The notes under the pieces: generated by a model
What the model saw: only the letters and a program-made list of their open reading frames with translations
The model's database searches: none
What the model was told of the DNA's origin: nothing
Source: Candidatus Methylophosphatis haderslevensis
GTDB taxonomy: Bacteria > Pseudomonadota > Gammaproteobacteria > Burkholderiales > Rhodocyclaceae
DNA: 64,000 nucleotides
Direction of reading: 5' to 3'
Assembly: GCA_016711925.1 (NCBI GenBank)
Contig: JADJSA010000002.1
Span: 62,001-126,000 of the forward strand
In this document: positions 49,353 through 58,400 of the stretch, piece after piece
Layout of the letters: each line of letters begins with the position of its first letter
Position numbering within the stretch: position 1 is the stretch's first letter
Position numbers and translations under genes: made by a program

Positions 49353-50282
49353 TCACGCGTTTCCATAGCTGAAGCGCCTGGCGATCAGGATCAGCATCTG
49401 TTCGAGCGCCAGGCCGACGATGCCGATGACGAAAATCGCGATGATGATGTGCTCGACCTTCAGGTTGTTCCACTCGTCCCACACCCAGAAGCCGATGCCG
49501 ACGCCGCCGGTCAGCATTTCCGCGGCGACGATCACCAGCCACGCGGTGCCGATCGACAGGCGGATGCCGGTCAGCATGTACGGCAGCACCGACGGGAAGA
49601 GAATGCGGGTGACGATTTTCCACTCGCTCAGGTCGAGAACCCGTGCGACATTCATGTAGTCCCGCGGCACGCGCTGCACACCGACCGCGGTATTGATGAT
49701 CATCGGCCAGATCGAGCAGATGAAAATGGTCCAGGTCGCCGCCGGGTCGGCCTGCTTGAACACCATGAGGCCGATCGGCAGCCATGCCAGCGGGCTGACC
49801 GGCCGCAGCAGCGAGATGATCGGCGAAACCATGCTGTTCATGAAAGCGAAGCGACCGATGATGAATCCGGCCGGAATGCCGACCAGTGCCGCGAAACCGA
49901 AACCGACCGCAACGCGCTTGAGCGAGGACAGCACGTTCCAGCCGATGCCCTGATCGTTCGGTCCGTTGCTGTAGAAGGGATCGGAGAACAGCACCACCGC
50001 AGCATCCCAAGTTTGCAGCGGGCCGGGAATACTGCCTTTCATCGCCACCATCGCCCAGACGCCGATCAGCAGCGCAAAGCCGAAGATTGGCGGAACGATC
50101 GCCTTGGTCAGTGGCAGCAGGCGCTTGCCCAGCGCCACGCCTGGCGCGCGGACGGGTTTGGGCGGTACCTCCTCGATCGTCGCCGCGACGGCCTGCGGCT
50201 GCGGATCGGCGCTGACCGTCGAAACCATCCGAACGAGGCTCGGGGTGCCGAGAGGTTTGGCAGCTAGTGTTGCGGCATTCAT
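49353..50282 (-). CDS. nrtB: Nitrate ABC transporter permease
   Basis: 309 residues with six to seven membrane helices and the EAA-like loop RVLDLSEWKIVTRILFPSVLP that contacts the ATPase. The first 60 residues are a cytoplasmic Pro/Ala-rich stretch. PVSPLAWLPIGLMVFKQADP and GVGIGFWVWDEWNNLKVEHI fit the NtrB (TIGR01183) family. It lies between nrtA and nrtD on the minus strand, 76 bases before nrtD, consistent with one transcript. The start is the ATG at 50282 (MNAATLAAKPLGTP). Confidence 0.93.
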   Translation of the reverse strand: MNAATLAAKPLGTPSLVRMVSTVSADPQPQAVAATIEEVPPKPVRAPGVALGKRLLPLTKAIVPPIFGFALLIGVWAMVAMKGSIPGPLQTWDAAVVLFSDPFYSNGPNDQGIGWNVLSSLKRVAVGFGFAALVGIPAGFIIGRFAFMNSMVSPIISLLRPVSPLAWLPIGLMVFKQADPAATWTIFICSIWPMIINTAVGVQRVPRDYMNVARVLDLSEWKIVTRILFPSVLPYMLTGIRLSIGTAWLVIVAAEMLTGGVGIGFWVWDEWNNLKVEHIIIAIFVIGIVGLALEQMLILIARRFSYGNA

Positions 50283-50361
50283 CAGAGGCTCCTGTCTATT
50301 CGTCGATCGACTGCTGGCGCTGCAGCGACCCGTGACCGCGGCAGCCCGTTGTCAATCGGGT

Positions 50362-51621
50362 TCACGCGGTGTTGACTTTGAACGAACCGGCATACTTCTT
50401 CGGGTCGCGGCCATCCCACACCACGCCGTCGATCAGCTTCGAGGTACGCATGTCACTCTTGGGCATCGACACGCCGGCTGCAGCGGCGGCCTGCCTGTAG
50501 ATGTCGATGCGATTGACGGCTTTGGCGACCGCAAGGTAGTCCGGGTCGCTCTTGAGCAGGCCCCAGCGCCGATGCTGGGTGAGAAACCACATGCCGTCCG
50601 ACAGGTACGGAAAGGTCACCGCCCCGTCGTTGAAGAACTTCATTGCGTTCTTGTCGTCCCAGCTCTTGCCCAGGCCGTTCTGGTAGCGGCCGAGCATGCG
50701 GGCGAGGATCACGTCCATGTCGGTATTGACGTAAGACTTCTGCGCGATGGTCTCGGCGGTCCTTTGCCGGTTTGCCATGGTGGCGTCGATCCAGCGGCCG
50801 GCGTCGAGGATCGCCGCCGTCATCGCGCGCGCAGTGTTCGGGTTTTTCTGCACGAATTCGGCCGTGGTGCCGAGCACCTTCTCCGGATGGTCGACCCAGA
50901 TGTCCTGCGTGGTCGCGGCAGTGAAGCCGATGCCGTCGACGATCGCGCGGTTGTTCCACGGCTCGCCGACGCAGTAGCCGTCCATGTTGCCGACGCGCAT
51001 GTTGGCGACCATCTGGGGCGGCGGCACGGTAATGACCTTCACATCCATCATCGGATTGATGTCGTGTGCCGCCAGCCAGTAGTACAGCCACATGGCATGG
51101 GTGCCGGTGGGGAAAGTCTGGGCGAAGGTGTAGTCGCCGGGCTTCGAGGCGATCAGTTTCTTTAGACCGACACCGTCGGTCGCGCCCTGCCCCTTGAGCT
51201 TGTTCGACAGGGTGATCGCCTGGCCGTTGTGGTTGAGCGTCATCAGCACGGCCATGTCCTTCTTCGGCCCACCGATACCCATCTGCACGCCATACACCAG
51301 ACCGTACAGCACGTGCGCGGCATCGAGTTCGCCGTTGACCAGTTTGTCGCGCACCGCGGCCCACGACGCTTCCTTGCTGGCGATGATCTTGATGCCGTAT
51401 TTCTCGTCGAACTTCTGCACCGCCGCCATCACCACCGAGGCGCAGTCGGTCAGCGGAATGAAGCCGATGCGCACTTCCCTCTTTTCCGGCGCATCGGAAC
51501 CGGCGGCAAACACGCCGCCACCGGGGACGGCGCTCACCAATGCAGCACCTCCGCCAAGGGCGGCGGAGCGACGGAGAAAACCGCGCCGGGACAAATCCGT
51601 ATCGTGCAGCTTTTTATCCAT
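50362..51621 (-). CDS. nrtA: Nitrate ABC transporter substrate-binding protein, Tat-exported
   Basis: 419 residues from the ATG at 51621 with GGAG upstream; a start at 51714 would lie inside the terminator hairpin. The twin-arginine signal LSRRGFLRRSAALGGG (residues about 9-24) ends near VFAAGS. The mature part has VRIGFIPLTDCASVVMAAV, the conserved binding-protein start, and the CVGEPWNNRAI loop of NrtA. Being exported separates it from the cytoplasmic NasS sensor of the same family. It is the first gene after the attenuator leader and heads nrtABD-nirBD. Confidence 0.93.
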   Translation of the reverse strand: MDKKLHDTDLSRRGFLRRSAALGGGAALVSAVPGGGVFAAGSDAPEKREVRIGFIPLTDCASVVMAAVQKFDEKYGIKIIASKEASWAAVRDKLVNGELDAAHVLYGLVYGVQMGIGGPKKDMAVLMTLNHNGQAITLSNKLKGQGATDGVGLKKLIASKPGDYTFAQTFPTGTHAMWLYYWLAAHDINPMMDVKVITVPPPQMVANMRVGNMDGYCVGEPWNNRAIVDGIGFTAATTQDIWVDHPEKVLGTTAEFVQKNPNTARAMTAAILDAGRWIDATMANRQRTAETIAQKSYVNTDMDVILARMLGRYQNGLGKSWDDKNAMKFFNDGAVTFPYLSDGMWFLTQHRRWGLLKSDPDYLAVAKAVNRIDIYRQAAAAAGVSMPKSDMRTSKLIDGVVWDGRDPKKYAGSFKVNTA

Positions 51622-51648
51622 GTATCGCTCCCGCTCATCGTGGAATCC

Positions 51649-51703
51649 AAAAAAATGGGCGTCCATCCGGCGGGGGGAGGAGGTTCCCCGCCGATGGACG
51701 CCC
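51649..51703 (-). terminator. Intrinsic terminator (attenuator) before nrtA
   Basis: A long, nearly perfect hairpin at 51657-51703 (arms GGGCGTCCATC...GGCGGGG and CCCCGCC...GATGGACGCCC) is followed, in the direction of nrtA, by seven T residues (51655-51649 on the minus strand). It lies 28 bases before the nrtA ATG, so unless prevented it should stop transcripts before the operon. Confidence 0.85.
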
Positions 51704-51727
51704 TTGTCCGCCAATCCAGCTGATCCA

Positions 51728-51749
51728 CGCCGCCCGCCATTGGGCGGCG
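51728..51749 (-). ncRNA. Hexaloop hairpin, putative ANTAR (NasT) binding site
   Basis: Stem of eight G-C/C-G pairs, 51728-51735 with 51742-51749, and a six-base loop at 51736-51741 reading AATGGC on the transcribed strand. The A1 and G4 positions agree with the known ANTAR target pattern. It lies 25 bases upstream of the terminator stem on the minus strand. Confidence 0.6.
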
Positions 51750-51968
51750 CCGAACATCGCTCCGCAAGGGCTGTGCCATGGACTGGCAGGGTGCCCTGGA
51801 GACCGCGTGGATACTGGGCCTCAGGCCATGTGCCGAGGATTTTCGGGGGCGCTGAGAAAGATCGTGGATCGCACTACTGCAGTGCAATATCCGCGGGTTG
51901 CGCACTGTTCGGGCGCATCGGCGAATTCGCCGCAGCTTGACGCACGCGTTGCGGCGAGCAGCGAAGAA

Positions 51969-52544
51969 TCAGAGCAGCAAGTTTGCCATGTCGATCACAT
52001 CCTGCGACACCAGGGCGATGCTCTTGCCACGGTCCATCGCCAGCTTGCGCAGCGTGTGATAGGCGTCGTCCTCGGACAGCGAACGCGCCTTCATCAACAG
52101 GCCCTTGGCGCGGTCGACAACCTTGCGCTCGAGAAGCTTGCGGTTCGATTCGGCGAGTTCGCCGCGCAACGCCTGATGAATCTCGAATTGCGCCACGGCA
52201 ACGTCGATCACCGGCTTGATCCGCGACGCGTCGAGTCCATCGACCACGTAGGCCGATACGCCTGCCTGCACCGCGCGGCGAATCGCCTGGCTGTCGGCAT
52301 CCTGCGTGAACATAACGATCGGACGCGGATGGGCGCGGTCGAGCACCGACAGATGTTCCAGCGTATCGCGCGTCGGCGAACCGGTTTCGATCAGGATGAC
52401 GTCCGGGTGGGTCGCCTCGACGTGTTTCACCAGATCGATCGCAGAGGGCAGCACCGCGGCAACCGAATGGCCGGCGAGCGCAAGACCGGCACAGATCTCT
52501 GCCGCACGGGTACTCGACTCGTCGATGACCAGAACACGCAGCAT
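51969..52544 (-). CDS. nasT: ANTAR-domain response regulator NasT
   Basis: 191 residues. The N-terminus is a pseudo-receiver (MLRVLVIDESSTRAAEICAG, then DVILIETGSP in place of the usual phospho-Asp block, where no clear Asp is seen). The C-terminal ANTAR domain has LLERKVVDRAKGLLMKAR and EDDAYHTLRKLAMDRGKS, with the conserved Ala-Lys-Gly-Leu-Leu core. NasT binds hexaloop hairpins in nitrate-operon leaders to stop termination. Its gene lies immediately upstream of such a leader. No nasS sensor gene accompanies it. A sigma-54-like promoter lies 40 bases before its ATG. Confidence 0.9.
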   Translation of the reverse strand: MLRVLVIDESSTRAAEICAGLALAGHSVAAVLPSAIDLVKHVEATHPDVILIETGSPTRDTLEHLSVLDRAHPRPIVMFTQDADSQAIRRAVQAGVSAYVVDGLDASRIKPVIDVAVAQFEIHQALRGELAESNRKLLERKVVDRAKGLLMKARSLSEDDAYHTLRKLAMDRGKSIALVSQDVIDMANLLL

Positions 52545-52581
52545 GAAACGCGATCGCCGGTGAGGGGTTGGCATTCGGTGC

Positions 52582-52597
52582 AGCAAGCGGCATGCCT
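52582..52597 (-). promoter_or_regulatory. Candidate sigma-54 promoter of nasT and the nitrate operon
   Basis: On the minus strand AGGCATGCCGCTTGCT matches the -24/-12 consensus with GG and GC ten bases apart and TTGCT at -12; two positions differ (A for T, T for C). It is in the 78-bp spacer between the phosphatase gene and nasT, giving a leader of about 25-30 bases. NtrC sites were not identified with confidence. Confidence 0.5.
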
Positions 52598-52622
52598 GAG
52601 CGGCCGCCGCGTCGATCACGGC

Positions 52623-54563
52623 CTAGGCGGTGGTCGCCGCGGCAACCGGCAGACAATCGACGATCACCACCGACATGTCATCGAACGGCGCGTTCTGCCC
52701 GAGGTGGGCCGCCAGCGCGCCCTGCAGCGCCGCCAGGCGCTGATCGCTCGAAGCGGCCGATCGCAGCGCCCGCAGCGCGCCCGCTTCCTCGAACGCGCTG
52801 CCATCGGGCGCCTGCGCTTCGAGCAGGCCGTCCGACATCAGCACGATTTGCCGCCGCTCGGTCCAGTCGAAAAACTGCGAACGCGTCACCAGCGGCGTCG
52901 AATCCGCGATGCCGAGCGGAAGTTGCCGCGAGCGAAAGCGCTCGACAACCCGCCCGTGTTCGTCCAGCAGCAACGCGGCCGGCGTGCCGCCGACCCAGAT
53001 CTCGCCCGAGCCGTTGTCTTCGTCGATGCACAGCAGGGCGGCTGCGACGAAGCGCCCGACCGGCGCGACGCGCTGGACCTCGGTGTTGATCTCCGCGACC
53101 AGGGTCGGCATCGCAACATCCTGGGCGACCCGACGGTAAAACAGCGAAAGAATCGGCAGCAGGCTGATCGCCGCCGCCAGTCCGTGCCCGGTCGCATCGG
53201 CCAGCATCACGTAGAGCCGGCGTGCCGGCGAGCGCGCAGCGGTTACCACGTCGCCGGAAAACTCCCTGGCCGGGACCACCGAGTAGCGCAAGCGCGGGTC
53301 GTGCAAGGCGTCCATCTGCAATTGCCGTTCGATGATCTGCTTGGCAAGTTCCGCCTCGTACTCGGTTTCGTCGCGGTAACGCTGCAGGCGCTCGGCCGCC
53401 TCGCGCTGCTCGCGTTCGATGCGCTTGCGCTGCGAGATGTCCTGCACCACGCTCCAGATGTACTGTTCGCCGTCGGCGCCGACGATTCGCGAGCCGTGCA
53501 GCAACACCGGAACGCGGCCGCCGTCCTGCCGAACGAATTCCTTCTCGTAGGTGCCGAAGCGCCCGCTGCGCTGCAGTTCGGCCATTTGGACGAGATCCTG
53601 CTGCGCGTACTCTGCCGGCGTCACGCTGGCCAGCCCGCGTCCGATCAGCGCCGCTTCCGGGTAGTCGAGGATCTGCGCGAAGCTGCCGTTGCACTGAACG
53701 AAGCGCCCATCCAGGTCGCACAAGGCCAGCCCCAACTCCGACGAATGGTAGAGCAGCGAGAGTTTCTCCAGCGACTCGCGCAGGCGCGCTTCGCCGGCCT
53801 TGCGCTCGCTGACATCGCGAACCACGGCGATCAGGCGCGAACGGCCATTGCCCGGCAGCGCGGACAAGCCGATCTCGAGCGGAAAGACCTGGCCATCGCC
53901 GCGCCGGCCGCGCATCTCGTGCGTGCGATCAAGGGCCGGCAATGCGGCGCCGGCTTCGCCACCGATCGCCAAACCGTCCGCCGGGCCGGTGGCCGAGGCG
54001 GCCGCCAGCAGCGGCAGCGGGCGGCCCACCAATTGCGCTTCGCCACAGGCGAAGATGCGACGGGCGGCGGCGTTGCAATCGACAACCACGCCGTCGCCAT
54101 CGAGCGTGATCAGGCCGTCGATGATGGCATCGCCGGTGGCCTCCAGCCGGCCCACCAGTGCGGCACGACGGCGCTCGGCCTCGACGCCCTTGAGCAAGGC
54201 GCCGATACGCGCGGCGAACAGGCGGAAACCGAGCGGACGCACGATGTAGTCGTCGGCGCCGGCATTGAAGCCGGCGATTACGTCCGATTCCTCCGACAGT
54301 GCCGAGAGCATCACGACCGGCGTCCACGAGTTGCCGCACAGACGTTTGATCCGGCGCGTTGCCTCGTAGCCGTCCATCTGCGGCATCACGATGTCCATCA
54401 GCACCAGATCGGGCTGCTCGCGCTCGAACAGCCCCACTGCCTGCACGCCGTCGACCGCCTCGATGCAGCGGTGTCCGAGCCGTTCGACGTTCGCGCGCAG
54501 GATGGTACGGCCCTGCTCCGAGTCATCGACAACCAGGATGGTTGCCGCATGGCGCTCGTTCAC
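52623..54563 (-). CDS. REC-PAS-PAS-SpoIIE (PP2C) serine phosphatase
   Basis: 646 residues. The receiver (about 8-130) has ILVVDDSEQGRTIL, phospho-Asp in LVLMDIVMPQMDGY, and a Pro after the expected Lys position where the text reads IVRPLGF, so the usual Lys is replaced by Arg. Two PAS domains lie at about 140-265 and 275-400, then a coiled coil and a SpoIIE-type PP2C domain: EFSGDVVT, LADATGHGLAAAIS, LMSDGLLEA and DDMSVVIV. Such phosphatases dephosphorylate STAS anti-anti-sigma proteins. The ATG overlaps the stop of the preceding REC-RsbW gene by four bases. No STAS gene is in this operon. Confidence 0.87.
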   Translation of the reverse strand: MNERHAATILVVDDSEQGRTILRANVERLGHRCIEAVDGVQAVGLFEREQPDLVLMDIVMPQMDGYEATRRIKRLCGNSWTPVVMLSALSEESDVIAGFNAGADDYIVRPLGFRLFAARIGALLKGVEAERRRAALVGRLEATGDAIIDGLITLDGDGVVVDCNAAARRIFACGEAQLVGRPLPLLAAASATGPADGLAIGGEAGAALPALDRTHEMRGRRGDGQVFPLEIGLSALPGNGRSRLIAVVRDVSERKAGEARLRESLEKLSLLYHSSELGLALCDLDGRFVQCNGSFAQILDYPEAALIGRGLASVTPAEYAQQDLVQMAELQRSGRFGTYEKEFVRQDGGRVPVLLHGSRIVGADGEQYIWSVVQDISQRKRIEREQREAAERLQRYRDETEYEAELAKQIIERQLQMDALHDPRLRYSVVPAREFSGDVVTAARSPARRLYVMLADATGHGLAAAISLLPILSLFYRRVAQDVAMPTLVAEINTEVQRVAPVGRFVAAALLCIDEDNGSGEIWVGGTPAALLLDEHGRVVERFRSRQLPLGIADSTPLVTRSQFFDWTERRQIVLMSDGLLEAQAPDGSAFEEAGALRALRSAASSDQRLAALQGALAAHLGQNAPFDDMSVVIVDCLPVAAATTA

Positions 54564-55477
54564 TCGCTGGGCTCCGCTGCGGCCGAGAGGGCGACCACGG
54601 CTGTCACCTGACTACCGCTGCCGACATAGCTGAGGCTGGCGAATGCCAGGCTGCGCGCCAGCGCGATACCGCGACCGTTGGGATCGAACGCGCGCTCGGG
54701 ATCGAAATCGAGGTAGCGTTGCCAGTCGAAGCCGCGGCCCTGGTCGCGCACCGTGAACGCGATCACCTTGTCATCGCGGACGAAATCCACCGTCACCCGC
54801 TTGTCCCGATTCTCGGGCAGGGCGAGGCGCCGCGCAATCTCCTCGGCCCACCGGTCCTCCAGCTTGAGGACCGCCTTTTCCTGGTAGCTGACGCCCAGGT
54901 TGCCGTGTTCGACCGCGTTGATGATCAGTTCGGTCAGGCCCATCGCCGCCGTTTCCGGCTGCGGACAGAGTTGTGCGAGATAGCTCGCCAGGCTCTGCGC
55001 CTCCTCGAGCGTACGCAACTCGTAGCCGCCGCGGCGGAACAGCGGCGTCACGTTCTGCTCGGTCTGAAGGCGTGCGCGCAGACTCTTGGCATTGCGCCGC
55101 CCCTCGAGCGCAGAACGCATGATTGCCAGCAGCGCGCCCTGCTCGAACGGCTTGGTCAGGTAGTAGTGCGCGCCGGCCTGCAGGCCTTCGCGCACCTGGT
55201 TGGGCGTGGCCGCGGCGGTCTGCATGATCACCGGCAGATCGCTCAGGCGCGATTCGGCCTTGATCCGGCGCAGAATCTCCATACCGTCGATTCCCGGCAT
55301 CATGCGATCGAGCAGCACCAGATCGAAGCTACGGTCGCCGTTGAGCGCCTGCCACGCCGCTTCGCCCGATTCGACTGCATCGACTTCAAACTGGGTCTCG
55401 GCGAGAAACTCGCCGATTATCACCAGGTTCATCGGCTCGTCGTCGACCACCAGAACGCGTGCGCAGTCCATGTTCAT
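54560..55477 (-). CDS. REC domain fused to RsbW-like anti-sigma ATPase
   Basis: 305 residues from the ATG at 55477 (MNMDCARVLVVDDEP), which overlaps the kinase stop by four bases. The receiver (about 5-125) has the phospho-Asp in LVLLDRMMPGIDG and Lys in LTKPFEQG. The ATPase (about 165-300) belongs to the HATPase_c_2 group: N-box LTELIINAVEHGNLG, G1 box RDQGRGFDW, G2 box NGRGIALARSLAF. It resembles regulators in which phosphorylation of the receiver tunes an anti-sigma or kinase activity on a STAS partner. It is the middle gene of three with ATGA overlaps. Confidence 0.87.
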   Translation of the reverse strand: MNMDCARVLVVDDEPMNLVIIGEFLAETQFEVDAVESGEAAWQALNGDRSFDLVLLDRMMPGIDGMEILRRIKAESRLSDLPVIMQTAAATPNQVREGLQAGAHYYLTKPFEQGALLAIMRSALEGRRNAKSLRARLQTEQNVTPLFRRGGYELRTLEEAQSLASYLAQLCPQPETAAMGLTELIINAVEHGNLGVSYQEKAVLKLEDRWAEEIARRLALPENRDKRVTVDFVRDDKVIAFTVRDQGRGFDWQRYLDFDPERAFDPNGRGIALARSLAFASLSYVGSGSQVTAVVALSAAAEPSE

Positions 55478-58400
55478 TCCTGATTCTCCTGTGTTCGACC
55501 CGCCGGACATGACAATGCCGCTGGCAGCCGGACGACAAAATCGGTGCCGCCTTTCGCATTGTTGCGCGCGAAGATCTCGCCGCGATGCGCCTCGACGATC
55601 TCGCGCGAGATCGCCAGGCCGAGGCCTGTTCCGCCGGCGCCGGTACGGGTGCGGCTGCTTTGCACGAACTTGTCGAACACCCGTTCGAGTTCGGTCGGGG
55701 GAATGCCGACGCCCTCGTCGGATATCACCACTTCGACACCCGGTTGGGTGAGCCCCCGGTCGTCACGACGCCGGCCCAGCGGCATTTCGCAAACACTCCA
55801 GAGAATCTCGACTGTGCGGCCCTGCGGCGTAAACTTGACCGCGTTCGACAGCAGATTGCGCAACACCTGGCCCACTCGTCCGTAATCGAGCGAAACATCC
55901 GGCAGCGCGCTGGCGTCATGAACCAGGAGTTGCACGCCCTTGGCCCGATAGATTTCATCGAACTCGCGTACGATCTCGCGCAGCAAACTGTCGAGCGCGC
56001 AGGGCCGCAGATCGAGTTCCATCTTGCCTGCCTCCAGTTTGGAAAGATCCAGCAGATCGTTCAACAGGGCGAGCAGGCGGTCGCCGCTCGCGCGGATGCG
56101 CCCGAAGTAATCGTTGAGCTTTTGCGCGCCCTCCTGGGCGGCGCGCGCCTCGCCAAGTTTCGCGAACGACAGGATGGCGTGCATCGGCGTCCGCAATTCA
56201 TGCGACATGTTGGCGAGAAACTCGGACTTGAACCGGTTGGCCCGCTCGGCGTCGTCGCGCGCGACACGCGCTTCGCGCGTCTGCTCCTCGACCATTTCGC
56301 GCAGATTGTCACGGTGACGGGACAGTTCGGCCTCTGCCTGCTTGCGTGCGACGTCGGAACGGCGCGCGAGCAGCAGCTTGGCGCACGTGCCCAGCAGCGG
56401 ATCGAGGTCGGCCAACATCGCCAGATCGAAACCGTCCAAACGGTTGGCCAGCCCGACCATGCCGATCAGTTCGTTGCCGCTGCGGATCGGCAGACCGGCG
56501 AAATTCTCCAGTGCCGGTTGGTACGGGGGCAGCCTGTCGGCGCGCGGATCGTTGGCGGCGTCGTTGGAAACGACCGATCCGTCGCTCGCCAGCATGCTGC
56601 CAAACAATGTCGCCGGATCGAGCAGCTCCAGCACATGGGGCGCGTTCTCCTGCCGCAATGCGCCGGTTTCGTTGTCGACCACCAGCTTGCTGATGGCAAG
56701 CGTCCGCATAAAGCGCGTGCCGTCGGCATCGACGAGCGCTTCGCCGATCATGCCCACTTCGCAGCGTGCGTTCGCAAGCAACCAGTCGAGCATGTTCTCG
56801 AAGACCCGGCCGGAGTCCGGGTCACGTATGAATTCGTCCTGAAACCGGTTGATCGCGTCGAGCAGGTCGCGGTTGCGCCGCAGTTCGGCTTCCATGCCGC
56901 GCCGATCCGTGATGTCGATGCAAGACCCGATATACCCGGCGAACTCCCCCGAGGCGGAAAACCGCGGCACGCCCGTGTCGAACACCCAGCGGTACTGGCC
57001 GTCGTGTCGGCGCAGCCGGTAATCCATTTCGAACGGACGCCGTACGCCGAAGGCATTGTTGTAGATCGACAGGCAACGACCGAGGTCATCGGGATGCACA
57101 CCCTCCGCCCAGCCGTCGCCCCGTTCCTGCTCGGGCGTCCGTCCGGTGAACTCGAGCCAGGTGCGGTTGAAATAGGTGCAACCCCGGGACTCGTCTGCGA
57201 CCCAGATCAGGTGCGGTGTCGAGTCGGCCATCAGCCGAAAGCGTGCCTCGCTCTCGCTCAGGGCCTGCTCGGCCTTCTTGCGTTCGGAGATATCGGAGAA
57301 GCGACCGATCATGCGCGAGGGGCGGCCGGCGGCATCGCGCTCGACGACCCTTCCCCGGTCGACGACCCACAGGTAGCCGCCATCCTTGCGACGAATGCGA
57401 AACTCGCTCGAGTAGACCTGCGTTCGGCCCTCGATATGGTCCTCGACATCGGCGAATACCCGTTGCCGGTCCTCCGGATGCAGGCGCGACGAGAACTCTT
57501 CGAGGTCGTCGCCGATCTCGGCCTCGGCGTAGCCGAGAATTTCCTTCCAGCGCCGCGACAGGAAGAGCTTGTCGGTGACGATGTTCCAATCCCACACCGC
57601 ATCGCCCGCCCCTTCGAGCGCAGACTGCCAGCGCATCTCGCTGGTGCGCAGTTGTTCCTCTGCCCGGCGCCGTTCGGTGATGTCGGTGTAGATCGCCAGC
57701 ACCTGCGGCAGATCGCCCGGCAGACTCACCTTGCGCACCTGGTAGGCGCGCGGATTGCCGTCGCCCTCGCCGAGCACCAGCTCGGAGACATGCTCCTGGC
57801 CACTTTCCAGCGTCGCCAGATCGGCGACATCGAGCCGCCGCGCCAGACCCGGGTCGACCACATCGGCGCAATGCCGGCCGATCGCCTCCGCCGCGGTGCA
57901 GCCCAGCAGGTCGCAGAACGCCCGGTTTGCCAGACTGATCTGCAATGCTTCGTTTTTCAGTACCACACCGCTGGGCATGCCATTGATGACGCTCGACAGC
58001 AGGGCCTGCGACTGCTGCAGGCCCAGTTCGGATTGGTGCAAATCGCGCGTCATCCGCCGTGCCTGCGACTGGACCCGGGCGCGGGACGAGCCGAGGTGCC
58101 AGGTAAGCAGCGCCAGCAGCAGGCTGGCGAATATGCCGCTCGGCAAGGCGATGGTCGAGCCGCGAATCTCGCTGTCGAATCCGCCTTGACGCTCGAATTC
58201 CAACCTCAGCTTGCGCCCGAACATGTCGAGCGTGCGCTGCGTGGCGAGCGTTTGCCCATGCATCGAATTTCCGGAATCCGACGAGAACAGTTCCCGCGCC
58301 AGCATATCGGTCGCGTCGATGATTCGTACATTCTGCTCGCGGTTGAGGTCGTCAAGTCCGGCGCGCGCCAGAGATTCGAAATCGACCAGCACAAAGGCAA

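Larger units (their letters stand above)
51622..51968 (-). promoter_or_regulatory. nasT-nrtA leader: candidate ANTAR antitermination region
   Basis: 347 bases without a gene, between nasT and nrtA on the same strand. Near its middle, on the minus strand, a perfect 8-bp stem CGCCGCCC/GGGCGGCG encloses the six-base loop AATGGC, with A at position 1 and G at position 4, the hallmarks of ANTAR-bound hairpins. A strong intrinsic terminator follows about 25 bases later, before the nrtA ribosome site. Smaller hairpins (for example GCACT-GCAGT-AGTGC, and TGCCA/TGGCA) lie upstream; none is a clear first hexaloop. ANTAR protein NasT is encoded directly upstream. Confidence 0.65.

Noticed and set aside
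51622..51714. Upstream start of nrtA at 51714
   Set aside because: It would translate the terminator hairpin, and the Tat signal begins correctly at 51621 with its own ribosome site.
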